A stretch of DNA of 64,000 nt from Marsupella aquatica. Lineage: Eukaryota; Marchantiophyta. Below, in pieces: positions 36,142 through 49,500 of this stretch. Made by a program: the position numbers and the translations under genes. The DNA is taken from assembly GCA_973895155.1 (NCBI GenBank), contig OZ316894.1:5022001-5086000 (forward strand). The letters run 5' to 3'. Every line of letters starts with the position of its first letter. Positions within the stretch are counted from its first letter, which is position 1. The notes under the pieces are model-generated. The model was not told the origin of the DNA and ran no database searches. It was given only the letters and a program-made list of their open reading frames with translations.

Positions 36142-39100
36142 CTAACGCATGATACTACCCCGCTCGACACGCTGCATCCGATGAATCTCCTCCAGGTCGG
36201 ATATAAAGCTGGAACCGGAAACTTGTACGTATTAGTACCAACAACAGGAATTCAATGAAAGCTCCTGGTCCAGACAAAGCAGGAAAACACTACCTGCAGA
36301 TAGTAAAGTCATCCCCGAGGAAGCAGCAACCAAGCTATGCCCGTAGAAAAATGAGATTCACCGTATGCGCTGACTCACCTTGAAGAGTTGTGGACAACTG
36401 AGCCCCCCAGGAGCACACGAGTGCCATTCTGGGCAGAATTTTGCAATGCAACTGTGCGAGCTTCCTCATAGGTCGTACCTCCAACAATGAAAATCACTAC
36501 GTCTTGTGGCCTGCACGAATCCGTTTCTATTGGTCAGAACTTCGACTTAAACATGGATTTTGAACCAGATATTCGAAGATCCTCAACGATGAGTGTTGTG
36601 CTCAGAAAAATTCACATCGCCCCACACTCAGAACTAACCTGCCCTGTTGAAAATGATTTCCAACAAACGGGTAGTCTACATCACGTAAGCGCCCTCTCAC
36701 AATATTCTCAATCGTTTGTGCAAGAAGTGGCTGGTGTTGGGTATACACATTTTCCACACCCTGCCACAACCAACACAAACGCTTTAGCATCAAACCAAAT
36801 GTCTGTTTCTCCAATCACGAATGAGAGAACACTGCAAAGAGTCTTTTCACAAAAAGTGAGACGACCAATCTGAGCAAAATGTCAGTGACAGCTGCATATA
36901 TTATCAGAAATAAACCAGTGAACCGGTGAGAGAGATACCTTCAGCCCCCTAGCCATATTCCGGGCCCTGTTAAAGAGATCTCTGTTACTGTACAGATCCC
37001 CAGTTCGTTTTTCTACACCACATTGCCTCAGTAGAGTGTGTACAAGCTGTGCACGGCGGATTACTTATATTAGGCATCACTAACACATGTGATAACTTAG
37101 TAAGCGGGAGAATGTCAATATGTCCTAATCCATCCCGGAATAATAGGAAGGAATGGTGATTAACTAAAAAGATATTTCGCTTGGAACGTCCGCTTGACCC
37201 CAAAAGCATCGGCGAAACTCTACCCAACACACATTTCCTGGCATTAAGAGAAAACTCCTCAAAAGCGTGGCGCTATTTGTTGGCCACTGCTGTATGCGAA
37301 CATTCATGAGAGGGACATGAAGTTCTTTCTTACCGCAGGCTTCCACCGATTGGACCTGGCTCCAAATCTTGAGATCAGTTGCTCCACAGTTTGTGGACTC
37401 TCTTTCTCATACCGAAGCGCGTAAAGCATAACCAGCCGCAATCTATCTATCTCTGTGACTTTATCTTTATTCAAGTGCTGCACAACAGCCTACATTCAAA
37501 GTTCCAGACTGAGTCAGAACACTCTTGAAGTTAGGTGGAGTCAACACCTGGAAAGCGAACAAATAGTCCAAGCAATGACAACAAACTTCAGTGATCCAAT
37601 TCATCGTGTCAAATCTGTCAACAACACCTTTTTCTTTGCGACGGTCTGATTGTTGCGAATGGGACTTTGCAAAATAATCTACAGTAATACCTCAAATGCT
37701 GCGGGTTGTCCACCCGAGCACGCAAGCTCTTGTTCTACTTGTGAGACAGCCATTAGCTGCCGCTCATCCACTATGCGGCTCATCTCAGTCATGAGAGTCA
37801 CATGTTTTGAGACACCGCCTTGCTGCTTGCGATACTCTGGATAATTCTCTACAAACTTCACCATGTCCTCTGAAGAACAACATGCCCAGACATGAAAAAA
37901 GTGAGGGGGGGGTTATTAGACCAGGCCAAAGCAGTCCATCATCAGGATACACGCGTAGTGACCAAGTCATCTTAATGTATCACTGAAACTCAAACAAATC
38001 CCAAAAGCATAAACTTCTGCAAAATTTTACGTCAATTAAATCTAAAAAATGTAGTCAGCTGAAGTAACAGCTCGAAAAAGCGATCAGGGTTTCTTTCCCA
38101 GACGTAAAGAACATAAGCAGCGGAGTACCTAGGGATTGTATGTTTTGATGATTCTTTGACTTTGACTGAAAGTCATCCACCATCTTCTTTATATTGGCTC
38201 CAAGATCACCAAAGTTCTCATACATGTTACTCTTAAAGAAAGGATCTTGCTCCGACGACAAAACTACCTCCTGCAAAGAGAACAATGAAGTCCGGTTAAG
38301 TGGAATAGTAAAACACCAACGACCCTACCATTCCGTCTAGTAAACACTGCAATCGACTGCATACATTACACTCACTGTGCCAATGAAACAAGGAGAAGCG
38401 AATCAAACTTTTTCGACACAATTTTAAATCAACTCGAAAAAGCTTTAAATTTTGGAAGGAGAGGAGAAGGCTTGTCAAACAGATAGCCAACCTGTAAATC
38501 TTGCGGAACTTTAGGCAAACTCTTCAGATCCACGGTATTATCTGCAATCCCTAATAGCTCATGTACCATAGCCTGCGACACAGATTTCAACTCATTGGGA
38601 CATCTGGACCAAAGCTTTCGTACAACAAATAATTCCAAGGAATGTAATTTCACGAGTTTTTTCTAGTGGCCTCACGCCGAAGTCCTTCACCTGGGACTAT
38701 AGTTCCTGCGAAATCCGACCAGATGCAGGTATTGAAGGCTGCTGAAGTTCATCCCTAAACAGTGCGAACCATGGGGAGATATTCCAGGAAAAACAGCATT
38801 TTGATAGGCTGCAAATTACCTGATAAGTCCACTGATTCAGCAATGGCGTAACAGCGTCGTCCCTTCTGTCCAAAACCAGTAACAATGGAGCCACTTCTGA
38901 TCGTCTAAAATCGAACAACCCATTCTCTTGTTCATACATCAATCTCTGGGCACACAATCCAGATCGGTGAGATTGTTTTCCACTACACAAACAAGTCAGG
39001 CGAGATAGGAAAGTAAGATAAATAATTCTGGACGCCCTCGGTATCAAAGGACGCTGAGGAACCCAGTGACTTAAACCAAACGAACGTAACACTTTCAGTG

Positions 39101-40611
39101 AACAAAATGATATCCCAGACAAACTGCAGTGCTTGCAGAAGGAATTTTCACGAGTTCAAAAACTTTTGAAAGGTCAACTTACTGCTGTCTCTGAAGCAAC
39201 TCGTTTACAAATTTCAGAGCTTCTTTGGTAGCGAATGGCCGGTCGTCTTTTCATTGATAGAAAGACAGCTGCTATTCCTTCCACCATCCTATCGCATGCC
39301 AGTTGACTATTCTGTGGGTCTAGGACAGTTGGTAGCATGCAGAGGTAGTTTGAAGGCAGATTCAATGTGAAATGATATGGATCAATGGCGAAGTAGTCAG
39401 CATAATACTCCTGCAAGAGCAACCAAGATATTAAATAGGAACAAAATAGCTTCGCCCAAAACGAACACAAAGCAAACTCTTGACATTCCTTTCCTTATGC
39501 ATCATCAAACATCATAACAGACACACAACTTCAATAATAACGACAGAAGACACTCCAATCCTCACCTGCACCTGCTGCACCGCCTCATGTACATCAGCAT
39601 CTGCTAGAATCTGGATGTACTGGGTCTTCAACAAGTTTGACAAAACTGCAAAACAAGACACCAGATTCAGAATTGTCATTTTCAAATTAATTCACATTGC
39701 GATCAAACCAGTATTATGCAAATATAAACACTCATTACAGACTTGCCCAGAATATTATAAAGTCGACTCTTCCCAATACATCCCGTCTGCATAATCAATT
39801 GAAAGAACATCCCTACCCATGGGGAAAATAATGTCCACATACATATATGGAACTCGCCAAATCGCGGACTAGTTAAGTGGCGCTTCAAATGCTGAATGTT
39901 CTCCGAAGTCGGTCGCAGAAAGGCCACCGCCTTCAGGTGGGTCATCACTTCTCTGGCGGGTGCATCCACCTTTTCAACCAGAAAGACTTCTTTCTGCAGG
40001 AGCTCTGATTGACTCGTAGCAACGCTCACAATACCAACCTGCGGAATCGATCCACGACAAACACTCCGCATTACTGGCCACTGCATGAGAAACACGGGCT
40101 CGACCTCTTCTTTCTTACAGCATCCTCCAAAGGTAATTAGATCTCCCCTCCGCCCACCGATGGAGAATTCTCTACTACCCTAAACTCTCAAAACCTTAGG
40201 CACAAATTACTTTAAAGCACCAACCAGTAGAGAAATTCGGTGGAGCAATTCAAATCAGCATGGGTCAGACAGAAAAACCGCGGGTAGGAAGAACTGGCTA
40301 TTGGAGAATCAGAACCACATAGAAAGATGTCAATCCGAACCATTTGTGGCTGATTTCGTTCACAACAGCAAACTTGTAGACAACACCAGATCTAGGCCCA
40401 ATTAGGTCAGAGGAAAACTGTCCACAAACAGAATACACAAAATGACAGATGGGAGATAGTAGATGAGAGCTGGGAGATGGCAGACAGAAGATGCGATTGG
40501 AGAGTGGGAGATTCGAGGTACCGTGTGATCGTCGAGCAGCATGACCTTCATCCCGTGGATGTCATGCAGCATCCGGTTGACATAGTCGCGCACCGCGGCA
40601 ACGAGCACCAT
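36142..40611 (-). CDS. VPS45: VPS45, Sec1/Munc18 vesicle-fusion regulator
   Basis: SM-family protein that binds syntaxin-type SNAREs at the trans-Golgi/endosome and promotes fusion for vacuolar transport. Exons in coding order: 40611-40522, 40038-39843, 39645-39566, 39410-39183, 38945-38820, 38572-38492, 38270-38129, 37869-37691, 37489-37334, 37046-36939, 36760-36639, 36510-36379, 36208-36142. Every join keeps frame with GT-AG, giving 568 residues against about 569 in Arabidopsis, so the gene is complete. Conserved blocks in order: MVLVAAVRDYVNRML, SQSELLQKEVFLVE, ADPYHFTLN-type (AIDPYHFTLN), LLLVLDRRDDAVTPLLNQWTYQ, EVVLSSEQDPFFKSNMYENF, GGVSKHVTLMTEMSR, IDRLRLVMLYALRYEKE, ENVYTQHQPLL, GRLRDVDYPFVGNHFQQGR and VVIFIVGGTTYEEAR. 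The C-terminal helix (FISDLEEIHRMQRVERGS) is present. No defect seen. Confidence 0.96.
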
Positions 40612-43600
40612 CTTCGCTATTCGGCTATCTCAACCTTTTGTTTGTTGTTTTTTGCAAGAAGATCAAAGATCAGAGATCAGAGCAATCCCTGAATCTACTG
40701 CTAGGCCTCCTCTCCTTCGAGCTGCTGACCACCCTAATTAGATGACAATTCCACATACCCACATACTCCGCGAGCCCGGGAGTAGGATTCTCTTGCAAGC
40801 ACCTACTGTGCCTACTCCTCCAATGTCTCCAGTAGTCGAAACACTCGACTCTGGTGGTGCGATCTTTCCGTGTTTGGATGCCGAGACCAGTCTAAAAGTC
40901 AGATCCCCACCTTCGACGCGCATAGAGAGTAGAGTCGAGACGACCTCCCTTTCTCTCTCTGGTGGTCGATCGATCCCATCTTTCTCTGAATCTCTTCTTC
41001 GACGAGACCGTGTGGACAACTGTAGTCGTTGGCCTTACTGTACTGTACTGTACTGTAGTCGTTGGCCTTACTGTACTGTAGTTTGGAGATGGTTACCGGG
41101 TACCTTATTGTTTCTAGAGTCCACTAAGTGCATGGTAAACCACCACTAGCCATGACAAAAACATAAATAGTATCATTTCCTGAATTTTGTGGAGTGAGAT
41201 GAAAAGGGGGAGGAGAAGAATGAGAGAAAAGTGAAAAATGGAGAAGTCTTGGACACTTCCCCTTTTATATGACTAGTGGCAGTTTAAGGTAGTCCTGGTG
41301 ATTCTTTGGTGATTTTTCACTTTTGGGGGTTGTAGGTTGCTATGGTACAAGCACTTTTAACCATGAATGCATCTCATAATCTTGACCTTACTTCATATGG
41401 TCTGCATGCAGCACAGAGTTAGGCTCAAATCCTGCACCCTTGTAAACATGTTGGGCATTAGTGAGTGAATATGTCAGTGTTTAAATCACCTGAAGAGCCT
41501 CAATGGGAAGCTAAGGACACCTGCTCTTTCTATTATGAGGTATTTTGCCTTCTGTGTATGGTCTCCCTATATATATATGCAGGTTGAACATATACCGTAG
41601 ACAAAATACCTCGTCATGGAACACAAGTCGTCCTTAATTGTATACATAAAAGGACGATCAGATACCCTTTTTTGTTTTTTGTTTTATGAGTTGATCAAAT
41701 GGAGTTGAGCAACTGTAAACCAACAGCAGCTGCCTTGGCATATCGGTTGAACATGTTAAAGCCTACATATTAGCCTCAATCATGTCTATCAAATAACCAG
41801 AAGGTCTTAAATGGTGTCACATATTGATGTTGCAGGCCCACTCTGAGTAATCTGTGGGAGTGTGTCTGCACTCTGTTCACATGCATTTTGAACAGCCGAC
41901 AAGTCAATGATAGAAGTGTTTAAGCAGGAGTTTAAGGTCATCAAGAAAGCAGGACATAATAATGATAGATTGCATCACTGGGAGAGTGAGTGATAGCAAA
42001 AATACACACCAAAATCCTATTAAAAAAGAGCTATATGTTAAGGGATGCACGCAGATGAGTAATTTTTAATCCTTGCATCAACCCAGATTGACCCATGAAA
42101 GAATGGTTGAGGTAATGAAGCAGTGTTATGAGTTGAGGTTTGCTTCATTAGGTCATGTGGTAGAAGGTCATGGTCAGGAGAAGGGTTTAGGTGCGAGCGG
42201 GAGAAAGAAACCTCCCTTCAACGTGCATTTAATATAAATTTAATATGTACCTTTGTGCACCTTTTTAACGGATGTCCCCGAAGGGACTTTTTGTGCACAT
42301 TTTTGGGTGTGTTGACATGTTCATAGCATAGAATCGGATCTTCTACCACTCAACTTTGATGATTGCCTGCAAGGGGAGTTCATTTTCAAAGTTGTGGTGC
42401 AAACTTCTTTTAACTACTTATTGGTTGATGGTTAGAAATTGTATTGTTGAAAATGGCCCCAAAACAAATTCAAAACCATATTGCATATCCTATTGTAGAA
42501 ACCTTATTGTTTAGCCTAATATGACCACGTAGGTTTGGTCATAGGCAAGTCATGGGCATGGTAGTAAACTGCATCTAAGTTTGTTTTGTGGATAGTGGTG
42601 GTTTAACCACAAAATGCACTTTAGTTTTACACACCACACCTGTGTATTATAAAGTGTACTGTAAAGCCTTTTGTGTCATGCTCTCACTTTCCTTTGTCCC
42701 GTGTTTGACTTCCACAACTGTAGTAGACTACCATATTTGTTGTTAGTGCAAGTCATCCTCCACTCATGCAAACTACACTTTTTTGGTGCATTACAAAAGG
42801 AAATTATTGCTATAAGGATAGAAAACTAGGTTATTTTTGGTGAATGCACGTCAAAATGTAGCAGCATATGGTGTACTGACAAAATCACATGTGCTCATAG
42901 GTTTTGATTGACAGATTTTTCATATCACAATAATTCTGATTTGTTATGTTGAACCAGTGAGGGTTGTTCCTTCTAAACATCCGCCCGAATTTCTGACTTG
43001 CTTTGTGATGTGCAATTACAACGAGGACAACATGGTCAACCTGCACTTATGCACGCATAGGATAATGGTGGTCTGGGCATCCAAGAAGCTTCTCCAAACA
43101 TTTTGGAGCAGGGTTCAGGCTACAATCAAGCCATTTTTTGTGGGCAAATATTTGCCAAGAATGTACCTAGAAAAGGAGCTGGAACAAAGTAGTTGAAGGA
43201 CACCGAGCCAAAGTTTGAGCATTTTAACATTCGCAAGTATGATGGGTTTTTGAACACTTGTCTTCTCGAAGGTTAGCTAATCATTTGGAATTACACCTTC
43301 ATCAATGGTCAAGAAAATAGCTAATTGAATCCAATGGTTGTGTATCTTTCCCGCCCAGGAGCTTTTTTGGATTGGGACGATGGACAAAAAAAGGTGAGAT
43401 CCCTTATTATAGTTGTAGATTGTTTGTTATACTTTCCCTGTTGGGAGAACACTTTTATTTACAGAATGTACATGCACTAGTCTAATCAGAACTTTCTTAA
43501 TTTCACCAATGACACCACCATTGGATGGGATGTTGAAATATATATGTCATGTCATAGGGCCACTGGTGAACAATCACATTCACTTTGGTTGCAACCTATT

Positions 43601-44860
43601 GTTTTTTTTAGTCTGGCTCTACATTTGCCTCATGCGTCATCTCCTATGAGTGAAAGTGGGCTCCCTCCCAGGCTCCCTACTTCAAGGACATCATTAGTTC
43701 CCAATGGTTCTTTGTCTGGTTCTGAGAAGGGTTGGGAAGTAGAGACTGTACGCGTAGTTAAAGGCAAGGAGCACAATGTAGACCTCACTCTGCCCTTAGA
43801 CTCTGAAGCTCAACCAAGCAATAAAATAGCAATTGATCCAAAGGTGGCAGGGACTAAGTGGAATAGGAGAGCCGCTGAGTTGAATTACAACTTTCACAAC
43901 AATTGGGCCACTAATTGATAGTGGCAAGAATATTGGGCTTGGGGACGGTGGCAGGAGGGGAGGAGGGGCCAAACTTTGCCTTGGAAGGTGATTTTCTGAT
44001 AGTGGCAAGAATGTTGGGTTGGGGGAAGGGGGGTGCAGGGCAGGACTCTACCATGGAAGGTGATGACATACTCAAAGCAGTCTTCAATTCCCCAATAGAG
44101 GAAATGATGTTACAGCTGATCAAGTTACCACTTGCCACCTGAATGCATAGCTAAACTTTGGGATTAGCCATTGAACTTACTCCTAACTAGCGACTGTTAG
44201 CCAGTTGGCTGCAGCCCAAAACAGACCTACAGTAGTAGCTAACTTTCCTTACTCCATAGGCCACTAGAAAGCCACCTTGGCTAATTCTGAAAAAATGGCT
44301 ACTAGAACTCCTCCTTCATATTGCATGATTTCTGTCCGGAAAAAGTTACTCCTGGTGACAAGCTCCAAAACAAAAGTATGGAAATAGCAAAAACCTCTCA
44401 ATTAATGTGGTTATTAAACACCGGCAACCTGTATTCCGGGCCACAATTACGGCTAGAGTCATTCGTGTCATGCTCCACATCTTCCTTTGTAATTTTTGTA
44501 TGGAATGGAGGTTATCTATGTGTAGCCATTTCCATAGGTACCTGCTCTTCACATAATCTCTTGCCCAAAAGTGACCTTTTTTTGACAATGACTACAAAGG
44601 GCAAGGGTTCTAGTCTCTAACCCTACTCCCAGAAAGCTCAGAGAAGCTTCTTGACCATCGTGTGCTAGATTTTCCTCACTTTCTGGTCAAAGCGTTACAA
44701 GTTAGTAACCCCAAATACAAGCTAGTAACCCCAAACCATAAATCTATAGGGAGCTCTTTGGCCCCATGTTAGACTTTCCACGACTGGGGTTACAGGCTAG
44801 TAACCCCAGACCTTACCCCCATTATCCTATAGGTAGCTCCCTCGTCCCATGGTCGACTTT
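40612..44860. other. Intergenic region between divergent VPS45 and CDKC (proximal part)
   Basis: The first 0.5 kb is the VPS45 promoter/leader side. It includes a small duplication of CGTTGGCCTTACTGTACTGTA (about 41018-41080) with extra CTGTA units. Further on are a related TGCACTT element at about 42594 (AGTGGTGGTTTAACCACAAA) and an 81-bp direct repeat starting TGATAGTGGCAAGAAT at 43916 and 43997. CTAGTAACCCCA words repeat at 44.7-44.8 kb. Open frames at 42957-43196 and 43544-43918 resemble nothing I know. No gene called. Confidence 0.45.
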
Positions 44861-44866
44861 TCACAA

Positions 44867-45099
44867 CTGCGGTACCCTACTCAACGAAACACCATGACTG
44901 CGGTAGACTACTCGACAAAACACCATAACTGCGGTAGACTACTCAACGAAACACCATAACTGCGGTAGACTACTCAACGAAACACCATAACTGCGGTAGA
45001 CTACTCAACGAAACACCATAACTGCGGTAGACTACTCAACGAAACACCATAACTGCGGTAGACTACTCAACGAAACACCATAACTGCGGTAGACTACTC
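44867..45099. repeat. 31-bp tandem array, about seven copies
   Basis: The unit CGAAACACCATAACTGCGGT plus AGACTACTCAA repeats with GCGGTAG at 44900, 44931, 44962, 44993, 45024, 45055 and 45086. The four or five inner copies look identical and the first two carry substitutions. The array stops at CTCGTTGCGTTTCG and lies 1.5 kb upstream of the CDKC start. Confidence 0.95.
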
Positions 45100-45339
45100 G
45101 TTGCGTTTCGTCGAAGCCCGTTCGACGCTCTCTCCCGTGTGAAAAGCGCATCGTGCTTTTTCTCGACCGTGTCTCCGGTATTTACGGCATTATCCTCTTC
45201 CCTTGTCGGGCTCTCGAGCTCCTCTGCTTCGCTTCTGCTGAACACCAGAACTGTAGCTGCGCAACTTCGCCGTGAGATCTCGAGGGCGCTTCAATTCTTC
45301 ATTCATGGAGCGGACTCCTGTACAATCGGAATCCGCGTT

Positions 45340-45905
45340 GAGGTGGATAGACAGATCAGGGTGGAGCAGGAAGAGCGGATTCACGGCTTTTAATTAGGAT
45401 GGAGGTTGATGGAGGTTGATGGAGGTGGATAGAAAGAAGGAAAGCACGGTGCAGGGTGGAGAAGGAAGAGCTGATTCTTGGCTTAATAAGGAGGCTTTGA
45501 ACTTTCAATCGGGTTTTGCGTGGAGGGGGATAGAAAGATCGAAAGGACGGTGCAGGGTGGAGCAGGAAGAGCGGATTCACGGCTTAATTGAGAGACTTTG
45601 AACCTGTACAATCGGGTTTTGTGTGGAGGTGGATAGAAAGATCGAAAGCACAGTGCAGGGTGGAGCAGGAAGAGCGGATTCACGGCTCAATTGGGAGACT
45701 TTGAACCTGTACCATCGGGTTTTGTGCGGAGGTGGATAGAAAGATCGAAAGGACGTTGCAGGGTGGAGCAGGAAGAGCGGTTCACGGCTCAATTAGGAGA
45801 CTTTGAACCCGTACAATTGGGGTTTGCGTGGAGGTGCATAGCAAGATTGAAAGCACGGTGCTGGGTGGACAGGACGAGGACGAGGACTGCTGTACACCCG
45901 AATGG
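45340..45905. repeat. About 102-bp tandem array, six units, upstream of CDKC
   Basis: GTGGAGCAGGAAGAGCGG-type anchors lie at 45361, 45456, 45557, 45660, 45764 and 45865 (spacings 95, 101, 103, 104, 101). Each unit also holds GGATTCACGGCTTAATT, GACTTTGAACC and GTGGAGGTGGATAGAAAGAT. A stray GGAGCTGGATAGAAAGAT sits at about 46083. Open frames on both strands across the array follow the repeat and are not genes. Its position 0.7-1.2 kb ahead of the CDKC start puts it in the promoter or leader zone. Confidence 0.9.
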
Positions 45906-46559
45906 CCCCGTCGAGGGTCGGATTTTGAGCTTAGGAGGATATGCACCGATTCGAGAGGTTGGGGGAGACAGAGAAACAGATATCAGGGGCCCGGTTGGAG
46001 AAGGAGACTTAATTTCTCACGAATTGCCCCTTCGTGGAGTTTAGGGTTACGTGAATTCGCTTTGGTTCGTGTGGGGCTGCGTGGAGCTGGATAGAAAGAT
46101 AGAGACGTAGATTGCACTTCTGGACGTCGGTGCATATTTTGTGGCTTTCTTGGCGCAGACGAACGAGGTGTTCGTGTGTTACACGCCTTCCTTGCGGAGA
46201 AGCTGATTACAGCGAACCTTGATGACCAATTCATGAGGTACGCGGAGTTGGAGAGCGCGTTCCAACGCGGTGGAGGGAGGGGACGGGGAGAATCGAATTT
46301 GACAGGGAGTTGTGTACTGTAGGTACTCCATTTGTAACTCATTTGAAGAAGCGTTAGATTACTTTTAAAAGTGCAGCTCAAGCAGGTCTGCCAGGTTGAA
46401 GAGGAGGCAAGGGTTGAGAGCTATCAGGCGTCGTTGATTTCATATTGCGAATTATACACTGCAGGGAATTGTTGGTGACATCGCGGAGGTAGATACGCTG
46501 TCGATCTTGCCGCACGCGGACTTGATCTGGGATAAGGAAAATTGAATTGAGAGGAAACG
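45906..46559 (+). other. CDKC promoter / 5' leader region
   Basis: The sequence is GC-richer than the surroundings and leads directly to the CDKC ATG. No diagnostic core-promoter element could be fixed. The leader probably starts somewhere after the tandem array. Confidence 0.4.
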
Positions 46560-49500
46560 ATGACGACAGAACTTGCGGCCAGCCCTGGACAACTGAACCT
46601 TGACGAGACCACGAATTGGGGTTCTCGTAGCGTTGACAACTTTTTGAAACTCGAGCATATTGGCGAAGGCACTTATGGGTGAACTTCTACTCTCTTCGCT
46701 TGACGATAGTTGCGACGCTTACTGAGTATCCTTCGTCGTTCGCCTCTTAGGGTTTTCGTTTCCCCTTTCGAAAGAAATTGTATGTTAGCAGATTTGGCTG
46801 AGGGGCCAGATTGGTCAATGTTGTGACTGGCCTGATTCGTAAGTACAGTCAAGGAATTAGGTCTGTCGTCTTGAATGTCTTAACAATGTGTTGGGATTTT
46901 TCAGGCAAGTATATATGGCGAGAGATAAGGTGACGCAGGAAATAGTTGCATTGAAAAGGGTCCGCATGGACAACGAGAAAGAAGGAGTGAGTGGCCTACA
47001 TTTCGATTGAATCATTCGCTTTGAGCATTTTACTTTTTGTGTCCCGTCCTTGGGAGAATTTCTACGACCCCCAAGTTATCAGTATTGGCTTACCTTGAGT
47101 TGACTCGAAATTGCTCTTTGTTATACAGTTCCCCATAACAGCTATTCGGGAAATCAAACTTCTGAAGAAGCTACAGCATCAAAATGTCATCAAGCTTAAA
47201 GAGATCGTTTCCTCCAAAGGTTGCTCATCTTCTTATGTGGCTTATGCTCCATCCCTGTCACAAGTTGTTGACGAGATTCCGTGATTATTCTGGAATGCAT
47301 CGTCAATCTTTCTTGTTGACGTCACTCTCAGGGATCGCAATCGATCTAGACTTAAACGAAGGTGTCATTCCTAAATGCAGGTCTCGAGAGAGACGAGGTA
47401 GAGAAGGGTCCAGAAACAAGTAAGGTTCTATTTCTCTTGTTCCCCTGCACAATTGCGTCGGCACTGGATATATGGTTTTCGGCCTGTCACAATTTATGGT
47501 TTCGATACCTGAGGTCATGAATCATCGATTACCAAGATAGAGCATTTCTGCCTGTTCTCAGAGATCAATATGTTAGTCAATGCTCTAAGTTGATCATGAG
47601 GGTGCTATTAAAACGTCATATCACTGTTTTAACTGATTTTAATTTAATGAATATCAGGTGCTGATGATAACCTCTTAAAGGGGAGTATCTACATGGTTTT
47701 CGAATACATGGATCATGACCTGACTGGCTTGATTGATCAACCTGGTATTCGATTCAGTGTCCCTCAGATCAAAGTACGTACATTCCGAATGCAGCTACGG
47801 TTGTCTCTTCTTTTCGCTTTCTTGAATTGTCTTTAATATCAGTGAGAACTGAAAGTCGTAGGCAAGTCTACCTTTCAATTGGATCACAGGAGGCAACTTT
47901 GCCAGTTGTCACAAGAAGAGTCTGACACATATTGTTTGGAACGCTGTGGTGCAGTGTTATATGAAGCAGCTTTTGACGGGCCTTCATTATTGCCACATCA
48001 ATCAGGTGCTTCATCGAGATATCAAAGGTCAGTTTTGGTACCTTCTGTGTCAGATCGTCATTTCCCTAAACCTTGAGGTCGTCTGATTTGAAGTTGTCGT
48101 CAGGTTGTGTGGTATGTGGAATTGAATTTTTGGGCCTGTTTTTGCAGGATCAAACCTTCTCATTGACAATCATGGGATATTGAAACTTGGGGATTTTGGA
48201 CTGGCGAGATCGTACTCGACGGACTGTGTGCAGCTGACCAATAGAGTTATTACTCTGTGGTACAGGTAATTTTCAACATCTCGCCAGACTTTTGAAAGCG
48301 TTCATGCTTTCTGTTTGAAGCCTCGAGCCTGGGTCCATCCGGGTGGAGGAACCCGTGGTGTCCATACTTTAAAGTGGTGTACATCTCGTGTGTGAGACAG
48401 GCCTCCAGAGCTCCTCCTTGGTTCTCAGAAGTATACTCAAGCAGTGGATATGTGGTCCGTCGGCTGTATATTTGCTGAGCTCTTGTATGGGAGGCCCATC
48501 TTTCAGGGGAAAACTGAGGTATGTGTTCAAGATTCCATGACTGCCTTTTCAGTCTAGATGCTATAAGGTTTGGTATTTAGGACTCGAGAAATAAACGATA
48601 CCCACGTTCTAAGAAATAATTCTAATGTCTCTGAGTGTGGCAGCCTGATCAACTGAATAAGATTCTAGAACTTTGTGGATCTTATGACGAGGCGGATTGG
48701 CCTGGCGTATCAAAGCTACCTAACTATGCTCAGTTCAAAAATATGAAACCTCAGAAACGCAAGCTGAGGGACACTTTTAAAGCGTGCGATTTCTCCCCTC
48801 TCTATTGGAATGTTCGACCGTTTTGTCTCTTACTTTGTGGATCTATGGCTTTCCTGCTTATTTTTTGCTAGCCCTTTCAGTTCGTTTGTGCCATGTGTAT
48901 CTTATTAGATGTTAAATTAGTTTCGTGTGTTTCTTATTAGAATTTAGATTTGTGTTATTCGCTGTTGCGAGAGGTTTGCTAACTCTTCAATGAGGAGTAT
49001 TCTAATTTGGTCACGTTCCTTCTCATCCTCAGTTTCGACAAGCATGCCTTGGACCTCGTGGAGCGCATGTTAACTATGGATCCCGCCAAGGTACATGTTC
49101 TTGGAAGCTTCAATCTCTAAGCCTGAAGCTAGTCATATCTTATGTAATGACGTGATAGTTTTGCTTTACTGAACGTGCGTTGGAATACGCATTCGAGCAC
49201 ATTTGGAAGACATGAAGGGTCTGGAGACACTTTGCACATTAGGACTGGCCTATCCATGGGCTGGTCACTTGGCTAGTGTTGGTAGTCAGAACAGGTCGTG
49301 TCCGAATGCCTCTGAGCACACAGATTCTCCGTAACTCAGTGTTTTTATCATGACTTCCCGTCTGCAGAGAATTACTGCAAAGGATGCTTTGGACGCGGAG
49401 TACTTTTGGACAGATCCATTGCCATGTGCCCCCAACAGGTATGGATCTCCTCTCCTTTACACTGCTGTATCTGTTCTCCTTAGATATTGACTCGGTACAT

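Noticed and set aside
40738-41149. Frames of 93 and 135 codons on opposite strands upstream of VPS45
   Set aside because: No homology recognised; they overlap each other and lie in the expected promoter/leader region.
44867-45099. Regular 31-bp array considered as CRISPR-like
   Set aside because: The units are head-to-tail with no unique spacers, in a plant genome; it is a simple tandem array.
45190-46094. Several overlapping frames on both strands upstream of CDKC
   Set aside because: They come from the 102-bp tandem array.
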